A stretch of 60,787 nt of DNA from Phycisphaerales bacterium (GTDB taxonomy: Bacteria > Planctomycetota > Phycisphaerae > Phycisphaerales > UBA1924). The notes beneath the pieces were generated by a model. The model saw nothing but the letters and a program-made list of their open reading frames with translations. It was not told the origin of the DNA and did no database searches. The stretch lies in contig CANHCQ010000023.1 in the NCBI GenBank assembly GCA_947459215.1, positions 1 through 60,787 of the forward strand, in the 5' to 3' direction. This document shows, piece after piece, positions 30,401-39,417 of the stretch; positions within the stretch are counted from its first letter, which is position 1; every line of letters starts with the position of its first letter. The position numbers and the translations under genes are program-made.

Positions 30401-31504
30401 CTCAACGCCGCACGCGAGCAGGCAATGAACCTCGAGCGCGACTGGCACGCCCTGGAGGTCAGCCGCCGTGAGATCGAAGTGAAGCGTGAGACTATTGAGG
30501 AACGCACGCTCGAGGAACTGAAGTTGGATCTGGCAGGCAATTACGCCGAGCACCGCCGGCGCGTCGAAGCCGGCGAGGTAAACCGCGTCGACCTCGCCGC
30601 CGCGGCGAAGGCGATCGACGAACTCCGTGACCAGATCAAGGCGCTCGGCAACGTCAACCTCGACGCGCTCGAAGAAGAAGGCACGCTCGAGGCCGCCAAC
30701 GAGAACCTCGTGAAGCAGGTGGCCGACCTCGATCAGGCCCGCGGCACGCTCATCGAACTCATCCAGAAGCTCAACAACGTCAGCAAGGAACGCTTCGCCG
30801 GTGTGTTCACCCGCATTCAGGAGCAGTTCGGCGGCGGCGAAGGCATGTTCCGCAAGCTCTTCGGCGGCGGAAAGGCCGAAGTACGCCTCATGCCGCTCGT
30901 GCGCGAAGTCGAACAGGCCGACGGCAGCGTCATCAAGGTCGAGACCGACGAGATCGACGTGCTTGAGAGCGGCATCGAGGTCGTCGCCAAGCCGCCGGGC
31001 AAGGAGCCCCGCAGCATCAGCCAGCTCTCCGGCGGCGAAAAGACTCTGACCGCTGTTGCCCTTCTCATGAGCATCTTCCGCAGCAAGCCCAGCTGCTTCT
31101 GCATCCTGGACGAAGTGGACGCCGCCCTCGACGAGAGCAACGTGCAACGCTTCGGCGGCGTCGTTCGCCAGTTCACCGATCTCTCCCACTTCATCGTCAT
31201 CACCCACAACAAGCGGACTATGCAGGCCGCCGACACGCTCTTTGGCGTCACCATGCAGGAGCGCGGCGTCTCGACCCGAGTCCGGGTCAAGTTCGACCAG
31301 GTCGGCAAGGACGGCAGCGTGAAGGTCGAGACTCCGGCCAAGACGCAAACCAAGCCGGAACCGATGCCCGAGGCCAAGCCGGTCGCCATGGCCTCGCCCG
31401 TCGCCGTCGCAGAGGCGCCAGCCCCGGCCGAGCCCGGCCCGCTGCGTCGAGCTCTGGCGGCGATGCACGAACAGACCCGCGAGAACGCGCCCGCCGACAA
31501 CTAG
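27455..31504 (+). CDS. smc: Chromosome segregation/condensin ATPase SMC
   Basis: 1349-aa SMC. Walker A '[20 protein letters not shown]' at 31-50, long coiled coils rich in Glu/Gln/Arg/Ala, a hinge around residues 585-690 ('[19 protein letters not shown]'), then the C-terminal ABC signature '[18 protein letters not shown]' at about 1189 and Walker B '[14 protein letters not shown]'. The start follows AGGAGG by ten bases. Two oddities: an extra segment of about 60 residues in the N-terminal head (residues about 88-150) between 'VTLTFENP' and '[20 protein letters not shown]', Gly/Ala/Glu-rich and repeat-derived, and a Pro/Ala-rich tail of about 70 residues after the head. Both are in frame. Confidence 0.97.
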   Translation: MRLVKLTLHGFKSFADPTEFHFDEQVTGIVGPNGCGKSNVVDAIKWVLGERSSKSLRGQEMLDVIFAGSAGRKPAGMASVTLTFENPVRSGAGEQGGTGAGEEAKAANEAEPGTAEADQALVAAAALKLVEEEALAESEGSIVDVSQKGKRGLPIDSDIVEVERRLYRDGDSAYLINGRKARLRDIRELFLDTGIGADAYSIIEQGKVDRMLLASPQERRAIFEEAAGIAKYKQRRIEATRKLEKTEQNLLTTRQQLESTERRLRLVKGQAAKARKFQTLDADLKSWRTSLAFEQYDDLRQRLEGLTSRQADLETRRNEANASLAEFEIARQACDEDRNAKQVASRTLDQERLNVAFSASQASQRREMTQRALDDLLTRLENDKTRLTTIDIELTRLGSALAETSDALAEHSEKRDEMERSMQALASERSALSGDVQDLESQAAQKRRAMQEIDRERAGLIASADAEDRQATNLNEQIAGVERRRSQIESSRATLEENREAAASAITAQTERLKHLETDLAASSGELEGLSGGRETLTKRVSELQQDIARVESRRATLREMSEKHVGYADAVRSVLQARGEGRFAGVVGALADLIDAEASVMHAVEASLGSTLQALVVESALALPSADELASLEGRVTFLPLDTVGRNAAEFPGSIREVDPTLATRVVRLGSLVSGRSDALTGAIQSLLGETYLVESLDNAIMLKASGVVPVTARFVTRGGTVLENDGRVVAGPLGADGASGVGVLERREELARLDDQATQTRALLDAAKSELATVSQAAAQVSERCGELRKQLQEAQREAISKQSSLDRFSADLERLARDLADTTQQHDALTQRRERLTRESGDLRAKAASLASLLEDQAVAVREAESKASEARAKVEAIQEKYTQARVEVERFSAQASAARRELSRLELQRDEQERSRREFQQHLETGQSKISEFQEQIAACETQIAAATVQLAEVTARAELASKEFSDAGESLVAISDQLNAAREQAMNLERDWHALEVSRREIEVKRETIEERTLEELKLDLAGNYAEHRRRVEAGEVNRVDLAAAAKAIDELRDQIKALGNVNLDALEEEGTLEAANENLVKQVADLDQARGTLIELIQKLNNVSKERFAGVFTRIQEQFGGGEGMFRKLFGGGKAEVRLMPLVREVEQADGSVIKVETDEIDVLESGIEVVAKPPGKEPRSISQLSGGEKTLTAVALLMSIFRSKPSCFCILDEVDAALDESNVQRFGGVVRQFTDLSHFIVITHNKRTMQAADTLFGVTMQERGVSTRVRVKFDQVGKDGSVKVETPAKTQTKPEPMPEAKPVAMASPVAVAEAPAPAEPGPLRRALAAMHEQTRENAPADN

Positions 31505-31643
31505 GCAGTAACGTCTCGAAAAGGGACAACCCCTTTGGCCCGCCCTTGTTCGCAGCGGATACGGGCACGCAAGCGTGGGTCGCCTCCGGACAGACGCCCC
31601 ACCGCGCCCGAGTTGCGGGCCCGATTTGTTCATACGCTCTGGC

Positions 31644-33647
31644 GTGACGTTTCTTGCTCCCACATCCGCCATCCTCGCCGCTGCGGTGGTCCTGCCGCTG
31701 CTGGTGGCGATGTACTTGCTGAAACTGCGGAGGCGGCCGCTGCGGGTGAGCAGCATCCTGCTTTGGGAGAAGTTCGGCAGCGACATTCAAGTGAACGTCC
31801 CGCTCGCTCGCCCGCGGGCGAGTTGGCTCCTCCTGCTCCACGTCCTGATCGCCGCCGCGCTCATCGCTGCCGTCGGCCGCCCCGCGATCCCCGGTGCTGC
31901 GGGCTCTGGTGGCAAGCTCATCGTCGTCATCGATCGTTCCGCCAGCATGAGCGCTCTCGACAGCACCCGCGATGAAGCCCGCATCACACGCCTCGACGAA
32001 GCGAAAGAACGGGCGGCCGCAGCTATCCAGCAGGCAGCCGCCTCGTCCGCCGTCGTCGCGGTTGTGACGTTCGGCAGCGCCGCCCAAGTCGTGCGGGAGT
32101 TTTCCCCCGATGCGGCCCAAGCCGTACGCGCCGTCCGCGAGATCGCCCCATCCGATCAGCCGGGCAACTTTGCCGCCGCGGCCGACGTCGTCCGTGCGCT
32201 GGTCTCGTCATTGGGCGAAAGCGAGTCCGGCCCCGGCGTCGATGTCGTCCTTTTCAGCGACGGCGTCTTCGAAGCCTCGGCCGACTCCACAGAAGCCGGC
32301 GGACCCGCCATGCGTCTTGTCCGCGTCGGCGCCCCGCCGGCCAACACCAAAGAGAACCTCGGCGTCGTCTCCCTCGCCGCCCGTCGCATCGAGAGCGACC
32401 TCGAAGCCGTCGAGGTCTTCGCCCGCCTTCAGAACGCCGCCCGCGAACCCCGGATCGTGCCAGTCTCATTCGCCGTCAGCGGCCAGGTGCTGGAAACCCG
32501 CACCGTGACCGTGCCGGGAGCGGGCACCGACGCCGCCGGCGAACTCGCCATCACCTTCGCGTGCCGCCCGCAGGGTCGCCAGCTTGCCACGGTGTCGCTC
32601 GGCGTTGATCCCTCCCGCGATCTCCTCGCGAGCGACAACTCCGCGTCGCTGCTGCTGAAGGGGTTCGTTCCGCCCCGGATCGTGTATGTCACCCGCCCAA
32701 GCACCGCGAGCGCCGCCAACGGCGAGAGCACGCTCTCGGCCAGCTTCCTCCTGCAAGGCGTGCTCGCCGAACTCCGCCTGGGCGAACTCAATCGCGTCAC
32801 CCAGATCGAGTACGAAGAGCTCGTCGCAACCGGACAACTTCGCTTCTTTGACGCCGTCCTCTTCGAAGGCTCCAAACCCAGCACGACGCCGCCGCTTCCC
32901 TCGCTCTCCATCAACGCCGAGCTGCCGGAGTTGGAGTTGCTCCCCCCGACCAGAGACGGCCCCGGACGTCCCGTGCTCGCGTGGTCGCGCTCGCACCCGC
33001 TGCTCGAGTACATCACGCTCGACGGCATCATCGTCTCTCGCTCCCGCCCGATCCGTGAGGTCGGACCCGAATCGGCCTTCGCTGTGCTCGCCCGCGGCGA
33101 AACGGGCCCCCTGCTCCTCGCACGCGATCGTCCTGGCGATCCTCGCCGCATCGTGCTGACCTTCGACCTTGCCGATTCCAACTGGCCGATCGAGCCGAGC
33201 TTCGCGATTTTCTTGAACGCCAGCGTCGCTTGGCTTACATCCACCAGCGTCGCCGATGCATCGCGGTTCTACACAACGATCGAGCCGGTCACGATCACGC
33301 CGACCACGGCCGCCTTCGAGCGAGTCGGCGGCACCCCAGTTGAACCACCGATCACGCCTTCCCCTGCCGGCCCACAATCCTCGCTCGGCGTGCTCGATCG
33401 CGCCGGGGTCTACCTCGCCACCGGCTCGCCCGAGGCCTCTGCTCTGCCCGATCCGGTCGCGGTGAACCTTCTCAATCCGCTCGAGAGTGCGGCGGGCACC
33501 AGCGACCGCTTGATCATCGGGCGACGCACGCTCTCCGCCGCCGCATCCACGCCCGCCCCGCTGGAAATCTGGTGGTGGTTCCTCGTCGCCGCCCTCGGCT
33601 TTCTCATCGTCGAGTGGTTCGTGTTCACGCGATCCGCGCGGGCATAA
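31644..33647 (+). CDS. BatA/VWA-domain membrane protein
   Basis: About 667 aa. The N-terminus has the BatA-type arrangement: membrane helix ('ILAAAVVLPLLVAMYLLKLR'), 'RRPLRVSSILLWEKF', a second helix, then a von Willebrand A domain whose MIDAS begins 'VIDRSASMS' (residues 95-103). A third helix closes the protein ('WWWFLVAALGFLIVEWFVF'). Such proteins are known partners of MoxR ATPases and DUF58 proteins; a moxR gene lies 4 kb away on the other strand, but DUF58 is absent. The GTG at 31644 was chosen because it begins directly before the first helix; no clear ribosome-binding site is visible. Confidence 0.87.
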   Translation: MTFLAPTSAILAAAVVLPLLVAMYLLKLRRRPLRVSSILLWEKFGSDIQVNVPLARPRASWLLLLHVLIAAALIAAVGRPAIPGAAGSGGKLIVVIDRSASMSALDSTRDEARITRLDEAKERAAAAIQQAAASSAVVAVVTFGSAAQVVREFSPDAAQAVRAVREIAPSDQPGNFAAAADVVRALVSSLGESESGPGVDVVLFSDGVFEASADSTEAGGPAMRLVRVGAPPANTKENLGVVSLAARRIESDLEAVEVFARLQNAAREPRIVPVSFAVSGQVLETRTVTVPGAGTDAAGELAITFACRPQGRQLATVSLGVDPSRDLLASDNSASLLLKGFVPPRIVYVTRPSTASAANGESTLSASFLLQGVLAELRLGELNRVTQIEYEELVATGQLRFFDAVLFEGSKPSTTPPLPSLSINAELPELELLPPTRDGPGRPVLAWSRSHPLLEYITLDGIIVSRSRPIREVGPESAFAVLARGETGPLLLARDRPGDPRRIVLTFDLADSNWPIEPSFAIFLNASVAWLTSTSVADASRFYTTIEPVTITPTTAAFERVGGTPVEPPITPSPAGPQSSLGVLDRAGVYLATGSPEASALPDPVAVNLLNPLESAAGTSDRLIIGRRTLSAAASTPAPLEIWWWFLVAALGFLIVEWFVFTRSARA

Positions 33648-33777
33648 GAGCATCGCCACCCACGACATCCGCCTCGCCCGATGTCGCATATGCCCTCGGC
33701 CCGGTACGTATCGGCATCGTGCCCCCGCGGTTTCTACCATTCCCGCCCACCGCGATGCCGCGGCGAAAGGACGTGCG

Positions 33778-35247
33778 ATGGACCTCGAACCGCGCCAACA
33801 CGTGCCCGTGATCACGCCAGCGTCGCACTCGCGCCGTGACTTTCTGGGCCTCTCCGGCGCCGCTGGCCTCGCGACAGCCGCGCTCTTCGCGCCAACATTC
33901 GCTCGCGCCGTTTCCGAGCGTACCGATGCGCCGATCCGCGACACACCGGCACGCCGCGCCACCAATGTCATCTTTATGGTCTCCGACGGCATGAGCTTCG
34001 GCACGCTCACCCTCGCCGAGATCGTCCGCCGCACCCGCGACAACCGCGGCACGCACTGGCCCGCCCTCTGGCAACGCGATGGTTCGCGCCGCTGCGTTAT
34101 GCGCACAGCCTCCGCCAACTCCCTGGTCACCGACTCGGCCGCCGCCTCGTCCGCCTGGGGCACCGGCGTGCACATCAACAACGACGCGGTCAACTTCACC
34201 CCCGACCGCCTGACACCGGTGCCAATCCTCGTTCAGGCCAAGCAGAACGGCAAGGCGACCGGACTGGTCACCACCACCCGCGTCACCCATGCCACGCCCG
34301 CCGGCTTCGTCGCCAACTGCCCCTCCCGAGCCCTCGAAGACGAGATCGCCAAGCAGATCGCAGAACGCAACGTCGACGTCGTCCTCGGCGGCGGCCTCAA
34401 GCACTTCCCCGCCGCGCTGCGGTCCCGACTGGACGGCACATCCGTCGTCCTCGCGTCAGACGCCTTGGCCGCAGCCGCGCCGAACGCGCCTCTCCTGGGC
34501 TTGTTCGCAGACTCGCACTTGCCTTATGACTGCGACCGCGGCGCGAAAGATCCCTCGCTCGCGGAACTGACCAAGATAGCCCTTGCTCGGCTCGAGACGC
34601 GTCCCAACGGCTTTGTCCTCCAGATCGAAGGCGGCCGCGTCGATCACGCCGCCCACGCCAACGACGCCGGCTCGCTCGTCCACGATCAGCTCGCGTTCGA
34701 CGATGCCCTCGGTGTCGTACTCGCCTGGCTTGACAAGCGCGACGACACGCTGCTCGTCGTCACCACCGACCACGGCAACGCCAACCCCGGCCTCACCCTC
34801 TACGGCCCTGAAAGCTTTCGATTCGTCGAACGTCTGGGCCGGACCAGACATTCCTTCGAGTGGCTGTTCGAACAGCTCGCCACCAAGCTCGGATACGACG
34901 ACCCCGTCGATAACTCCAAGTTCCGCAATGAGGACCGCATTCCCTCGCTGGTTCAGCAGGCGACCGGCATCTCGCTCCTTCCCGACGAGATCACCGCCTT
35001 CACGCTCGCCCTCCGCGGCAAGCAGACCGCGCTCTTCCGCCCCATGTCCTCACCCGCCTGCGTTCTCGGCCAATGCCTCGCCAATCACCTGGGCGTCGCG
35101 TTTATGAGCCCCAACCACACGGCCGACTTCGTGGAACTCACGGCCTTGGGCCCCGGCAGCGAGATGATCCCGCCGTTCGTCGACAATACCGCCCTGCACG
35201 ATGTGATCGTCAAGTCCATCGACCTTGCGCCGGCACGAGCAATCTAG
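33778..35247 (+). CDS. phoA: Alkaline phosphatase (PhoA family), Tat-exported
   Basis: 489-aa phosphomonoesterase. N-terminal Tat signal 'SRRDFLGLSGAAGLATAAL' predicts export of the folded metalloenzyme. Active-site elements in PhoA order: 'MVSDGMSFG' (metal Asp), 'VTDSAAASSAWGTG' (nucleophile Ser), 'HATPAGFVANCPSR', 'QIEGGRVDHAAHANDA' (metal ligands), 'VVTTDHGN' and 'NHTADFVELTALGPGSE' (last His ligand). Length is typical. A purine-rich AAAGGA precedes the ATG. Likely function is phosphate scavenging; no Pho box could be identified with confidence. Confidence 0.93.
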   Translation: MDLEPRQHVPVITPASHSRRDFLGLSGAAGLATAALFAPTFARAVSERTDAPIRDTPARRATNVIFMVSDGMSFGTLTLAEIVRRTRDNRGTHWPALWQRDGSRRCVMRTASANSLVTDSAAASSAWGTGVHINNDAVNFTPDRLTPVPILVQAKQNGKATGLVTTTRVTHATPAGFVANCPSRALEDEIAKQIAERNVDVVLGGGLKHFPAALRSRLDGTSVVLASDALAAAAPNAPLLGLFADSHLPYDCDRGAKDPSLAELTKIALARLETRPNGFVLQIEGGRVDHAAHANDAGSLVHDQLAFDDALGVVLAWLDKRDDTLLVVTTDHGNANPGLTLYGPESFRFVERLGRTRHSFEWLFEQLATKLGYDDPVDNSKFRNEDRIPSLVQQATGISLLPDEITAFTLALRGKQTALFRPMSSPACVLGQCLANHLGVAFMSPNHTADFVELTALGPGSEMIPPFVDNTALHDVIVKSIDLAPARAI

Positions 35248-35403
35248 AAGACCGATCCAACGCTGAACGTGCGTAACTTCGCAGATGCGAGCAGATGAGG
35301 CACGATCACGCGGTCATGAAGAAGCGTCTGTCCTCAAGACCAAGCGACGCAGGTGCACACATGAACATCGTGAGCCTCGCCGCGCGAGTGGTGCGACACC
35401 CGC

Positions 35404-37251
35404 TCACCACTTCGTCAGATCGATCGACGCCCGCCCCGGCTCGGTCTGCCACGGAAACTGCGCCCGTGGCCATGTCGACCGCACATTGCTGCGCACATGC
35501 TCGATCGCGAGCCGCAGCCGTCCCGGTCGTTCGATCGCACTATTCGGAATCGGCAGCCGGACGGTCCATCGCCCGTCCCCTGGAACCACGCGTGCACCGG
35601 CCAACGGAGCCTCGCCCCGTCCCGGAAACCGCACCGTCGCGCTGCCCTCGCCGCTCTCGGGGATTGCGGTGATCTCGGGCAGCTCCGCCGTCACGATCGC
35701 CGCGGCCGCGCCGCTGCTCCCGAACCAGACACGGATCGTCTGCCGCTCGCTCGTGCTCCGCTCCGCCTCGAGATACAGCGACCAACCCGAACCGACGCCG
35801 GCGCCCCCCGGTCCGGCGTCGCGCACCAACCGCCCGACCAGCGCCGAGACTTCGCGTGGAGAATCCCCGCCCCCGGGCACCTGCATCAGCGCCGCCGATC
35901 GCGACCACGCCGGCGAGGCATGATCCAACGCGAGCGCTCCGATCGTCAACCCCGGGGGAAGCGCCACAAAGTGCCGCCGCTGGGCATCGACGACACTCGT
36001 CCACTCCCCGCACCGCACCTCGATCCCCCACCGCTCCGCGCTCCCGTCGGCCGGTGCCGACGTCGCCAATGGCGCAACCGGCATCGTCGTTGCCGAGCGC
36101 GGATTCACCGCCACGATCTCCGGCACCGTCACATCGATCACGCCCTTCGCCGATACCAACGCCCGTGTCGCACCAAGATTCGCAACGCCGACACGAACGA
36201 GCGGCACCGAGGAGTTCCCATCGAGCATCCCCGCATCGTCCACCACCCACGCGCACGCAGCGGGCCGCGAACGAAGCCACTCGTTCGCCACCGCGACCAA
36301 GCGGCGCGGCTGCGCTCGATGCTGCAACAGACGCGTCAAAAGTGCCGCGGCTTCGTCCGCCGTTGCCCACGCCGGCACCAATCGCTTCCTTCCGCCAGAC
36401 TCGATCTCGACGATAAGCGTCAGCTCATCAACCACCAGCCGCGCCACGTTTGCATCCGCCGCCGCCAACGCCGCGAGCCCGAAGCGCCAGAGCATCGCCG
36501 TCTGATCAGCAAGCCGCTCCATGAGTTGCCCGTCATCGGGAGACTCGATCAGGTTGGGCGTCGGCGCAAAGGGAATCGGTATCGCGTTCGTCGGCCGCGG
36601 CGTCGGCACATTCAGCAGCCGAGCCCGCCAGAGAATCCGCGGATCGGCCGCCTCAAGGCGCAGACAGTCGCGCACGAACGGGTCCTCGGCACGCTTGACG
36701 ATGTCCCCCGCCGCCCGCGGCAGGGACGCCTTCTCCTCACCGAGCCACTCAAGATTGACCCGCCGGTCACCAATCCACAGCCAATGACCGAAGGCGTCCA
36801 CCGGCAATCGCACTTCAACAAGCTCGACCGAACCCGCCGCCGACTCGCTCCACGCCAGCACGCCGCCCAACCACCGGATCGCCGTGTTCTCGGCTGGCAC
36901 CGACGGCGATACCGACGACACCGCCACGCGATGCCGAACCAGCGGGACATCGCGTCCATCGTCCAGCTTCGCCCGAACCGTCGCGTTCCCAGAGACAATC
37001 CCGAGCCGCGCCGCAGGTACGATCAGCGTCCGCCCGAACGCCACGAACAGCGGCTCGTCGCGCTCCTGGCTCTGCGCGACGTCGATGTCCACCCCAAGAT
37101 CAGAAAACGGCTTGATCTCCGGCTCGGTCTGGCGCGACGGACGTTGCGGCAGCGGCTCGCTCGACGCACAGCCGGCCAGCACGTGAAGGCCAAGGACGAC
37201 AAGACCAAGGACGCCGACACCCCCGCCGGCGAAACGCGCCGCGGAAGCCAT
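35404..37251 (-). CDS. Large lipoprotein in the moxR operon, unknown function
   Basis: About 615 aa. N-terminal signal with lipobox 'VLAGC' predicts a lipoprotein. The body is beta-rich with no motif I recognise. The frame stays open 94 codons further upstream into moxR, but that extension is low-complexity and would destroy the signal sequence, so the ATG at 37251 is preferred. It follows moxR by 107 bp on the same strand and could be its dedicated envelope partner, in the place where DUF58/BatD-like genes are found elsewhere. Function is inferred only from context. Confidence 0.75.
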   Translation of the reverse strand: MASAARFAGGGVGVLGLVVLGLHVLAGCASSEPLPQRPSRQTEPEIKPFSDLGVDIDVAQSQERDEPLFVAFGRTLIVPAARLGIVSGNATVRAKLDDGRDVPLVRHRVAVSSVSPSVPAENTAIRWLGGVLAWSESAAGSVELVEVRLPVDAFGHWLWIGDRRVNLEWLGEEKASLPRAAGDIVKRAEDPFVRDCLRLEAADPRILWRARLLNVPTPRPTNAIPIPFAPTPNLIESPDDGQLMERLADQTAMLWRFGLAALAAADANVARLVVDELTLIVEIESGGRKRLVPAWATADEAAALLTRLLQHRAQPRRLVAVANEWLRSRPAACAWVVDDAGMLDGNSSVPLVRVGVANLGATRALVSAKGVIDVTVPEIVAVNPRSATTMPVAPLATSAPADGSAERWGIEVRCGEWTSVVDAQRRHFVALPPGLTIGALALDHASPAWSRSAALMQVPGGGDSPREVSALVGRLVRDAGPGGAGVGSGWSLYLEAERSTSERQTIRVWFGSSGAAAAIVTAELPEITAIPESGEGSATVRFPGRGEAPLAGARVVPGDGRWTVRLPIPNSAIERPGRLRLAIEHVRSNVRSTWPRAQFPWQTEPGRASIDLTKW

Positions 37252-37358
37252 CGATCGACCTGGTGTCCTCGTCCGATCGCGCCGCACCGCGGTTCCTCCG
37301 GGCCTTCGCCCGCCCGACCCCAACCCCAGTCTCCTCCGTACCTTCGCCGCCTGTCGCG

Positions 37359-38393
37359 TCAGGTTCCCTCCAGCGGCAGCGTCTGGACAATGTTGCTCAC
37401 CACGCCATCGGGAGTCACCCCCTCGGCGCTCGCCTCGAAGTTCATGATCAGACGATGCCGAAGCGCCGCCAACGCCGCGTCCGCGATGTCCTCCGTCGAG
37501 ACATTCGAGCGACCCTGACGCAGCGCCCGGCACTTACCCGCCAGAATCAGCGACTGCGCGGCACGAGGCGAAGCTCCAAGCCGTACGTACTTCTCCACCA
37601 TCGGTGTCGCGAACGAGCGCCCGGTCGCCGTCGCGGCTGGCTGCGTCGCCAGCACCAGACGCACCGCATAGTCCCGCACGCTCGGCGCCACCGGAACCCG
37701 TCTGATCAATGCCCGGTGCGCCACGATCTTCGCGGCGTCCAGCATCGGCGTCGGCGCCGCCGCCTCGCCGCCGGTCGTGCGTTCCAGAATCTCCGCCAGA
37801 TCTTCGCGCGAGGGCGCTTTCACCAGCAGCTTGAAGAAGAACCGGTCCAACTGCGCCTCGGGCAGCGGATACGTGCCCTCCTGCTCCACCGGGTTCTGAG
37901 TCGCCATCACCAGGAACGGCTCGGGAAGCTTGTGCGTCTCGCCGCCGACCGTCACGCCACGCTCCTGCATCGCCTCCAGCAACGCCGACTGTGTCTTGGG
38001 GGTCGCGCGATTGATCTCGTCGGCCAGCACGATCTGGGCAAACAAGGGCCCCGCCCGGAACCGAAAATCTCGCGTCGTCCGGCCGTCGCTCTGCCCTTCC
38101 ACCACCACGGTCGTGCCCGTGATGTCCGCCGGCATCAGGTCCGGCGTGAACTGCACGCGGCTGAACGACAGACTCGTCGCCTGCGCCAGCGTTCGCACCA
38201 AAAGTGTCTTGCCGATTCCCGGCACACCTTCCAGCAGCACATGCCCACCAACAAAGAGACACGTCAGCACCGCATCAACGATCTCGGTCTGACCGACGAT
38301 CGTCCGTGCAACCTCCGCGCGGGCCTTCTCAAAGTCAGACTGGAACGCCGCGGCCTGAGCGAGCACATCGGCGGTGAAATCGGCTGAAGTCAT
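37359..38393 (-). CDS. moxR: MoxR-family AAA+ ATPase
   Basis: 344-aa chaperone-like ATPase. Walker A 'LLEGVPGIGKTLLV' (GVPGIGKT at 56-63), Walker B 'VLADEINRATPKTQSALLEA', sensor 1 'VMATQNPVEQEGTYPLPEAQ' and the 'LDRF' arginine region are canonical. MoxR proteins are known to help maturation of VWA-domain partners; a VWA protein is encoded at 31644-33647. The ATG at 38393 was chosen because the N-terminal helix starts there and the upstream 18 codons look non-coding. Part of the run trx-like, iscX, rlmE, moxR, lipoprotein. Confidence 0.95.
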   Translation of the reverse strand: MTSADFTADVLAQAAAFQSDFEKARAEVARTIVGQTEIVDAVLTCLFVGGHVLLEGVPGIGKTLLVRTLAQATSLSFSRVQFTPDLMPADITGTTVVVEGQSDGRTTRDFRFRAGPLFAQIVLADEINRATPKTQSALLEAMQERGVTVGGETHKLPEPFLVMATQNPVEQEGTYPLPEAQLDRFFFKLLVKAPSREDLAEILERTTGGEAAAPTPMLDAAKIVAHRALIRRVPVAPSVRDYAVRLVLATQPAATATGRSFATPMVEKYVRLGASPRAAQSLILAGKCRALRQGRSNVSTEDIADAALAALRHRLIMNFEASAEGVTPDGVVSNIVQTLPLEGT

Positions 38394-38474
38394 GGGTCCC
38401 CATCGTACGAACCCCACGCGCGAGGGTGGGGCCGGCAACGCGAACATCTGGCACGACCTGACGCCCGGGGTCGG

Positions 38475-39131
38475 CTACGAACCCCACCCCGGCCCGGGCT
38501 TCGGAGCCGCCTTGGCCACGGACGTTGGCTTTGCCGCAGTCACCGGCCTGTACCCCTCCGCCACGATGAAGATCTCCCGCGACAAATCGCGGCTCGCCTT
38601 GGGCTTGAGGCCCTTGGCCTTCGCAAACAGCCGCTGACAGTCCCGCAGCAAATCCGGATACCCTCCACCCTCCAGCACCTTCATCACGCACGCCCCGCCC
38701 GGCGCGAGCAGCGATGGCAGCAGCTCCAACACCCGACGGCACAGCCGCACCGACAACGCATCGTCCCCGTGCCCGCTTGTGCTCGGGGCCATATCGCTGA
38801 TCACCGCGTTGAACTTGGCGTCCGGCTCGGGCAAGAGCGCCGCCGCGTCGGTTGTGAAGATATCCCCGGCAATGGTCCTCACGTTCGCGGCCAAACCCGG
38901 ACGCACATCCTGCAAGTCAATGCCGATCACCAGCCCCTTGGGCCCGACGATCTCCGACGCGACCTGCAGCCAGCTCCCCGGCGCACACCCCAAGTCCACG
39001 ACCCGCATTCCCGAGCGGAGAATGCGGTGCCGCTCCTGAATCTCCTTCAGCTTGTACGCACTGCGCGCGAGATACCCCTCGGCCTTGGCCTTCTTGAAGA
39101 ACTCGTCATGCAGCACGCGCCGTTGCGCCAT
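38475..39131 (-). CDS. rlmE: 23S rRNA (uridine-2'-O-)-methyltransferase
   Basis: 218-aa RlmE/FtsJ (RrmJ) enzyme methylating the 2'-O of a conserved uridine in the 23S rRNA A loop with SAM. The K-D-K-E catalytic tetrad is visible: K27 in 'RSAYKLKEIQ', D113 in 'ISDMAPSTSG', K151 in 'VMKVLEG' and E186 in 'SREIFIVAEGYR'. The SAM-binding 'VVDLGCAPGSWLQVAS' is intact. Length is typical (E. coli 209), with a short Lys/Pro/Gly tail. Located 37 bp after iscX in the same orientation. Confidence 0.95.
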   Translation of the reverse strand: MAQRRVLHDEFFKKAKAEGYLARSAYKLKEIQERHRILRSGMRVVDLGCAPGSWLQVASEIVGPKGLVIGIDLQDVRPGLAANVRTIAGDIFTTDAAALLPEPDAKFNAVISDMAPSTSGHGDDALSVRLCRRVLELLPSLLAPGGACVMKVLEGGGYPDLLRDCQRLFAKAKGLKPKASRDLSREIFIVAEGYRPVTAAKPTSVAKAAPKPGPGWGS

Positions 39132-39168
39132 CGACCAAGTCTAGCGGACGCCGACCCGATGCAGCGCG

Positions 39169-39408
39169 TCAGGCGTCGTCGTCGTCCCTGAGGTCTTCGC
39201 GTTCCTCGATCCAGTGCCGCTGGATCTCCTCGAGGATCCGCTCGTTCGACGGATGCCCCGGCTCCTCGGCAAACCCCGGAAGCCCCAGCACCAGCCGCCG
39301 CAACTCCGGAAACCCGACCCGAACCGGATCGATATCCCCGTGCCGATCCGCGAGTTCCTCGCCGATCCGCTGAACGCTTAACCACCCAAACGTCTTTCCG
39401 CTGGCCAT
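39169..39408 (-). CDS. iscX: IscX-like iron-sulfur assembly adaptor
   Basis: 79-aa acidic protein. 'RIGEELADRHGDIDPVRVGF' and 'LPGFAEEPGHPSNERILEEI' followed by 'QRHWIEER' match the IscX (YfhJ) pattern IGE-L-D-x-DP-x-V-F ... F-x-P-x-SNE-ILE-I-x-W over almost the whole length; E. coli IscX is 66 aa. IscX is known to bind the cysteine desulfurase IscS and to modulate Fe-S cluster assembly. No iscS/iscU/hscA is nearby, so here it is detached from the isc operon. It sits nine bases after the thioredoxin-like gene. Confidence 0.82.
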   Translation of the reverse strand: MASGKTFGWLSVQRIGEELADRHGDIDPVRVGFPELRRLVLGLPGFAEEPGHPSNERILEEIQRHWIEEREDLRDDDDA

Positions 39409-39417
39409 ACGAGCGTC

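Noticed and set aside
29870..31786. Minus-strand open frame of about 640 codons over smc
   Set aside because: Antisense to the SMC coiled coil and head; Leu/Ala/Glu-rich pattern follows from the coiled-coil codons.
35497..37518. Plus-strand open frame of about 670 codons
   Set aside because: Antisense to the large lipoprotein; extreme Arg/Pro/His content and no domain.
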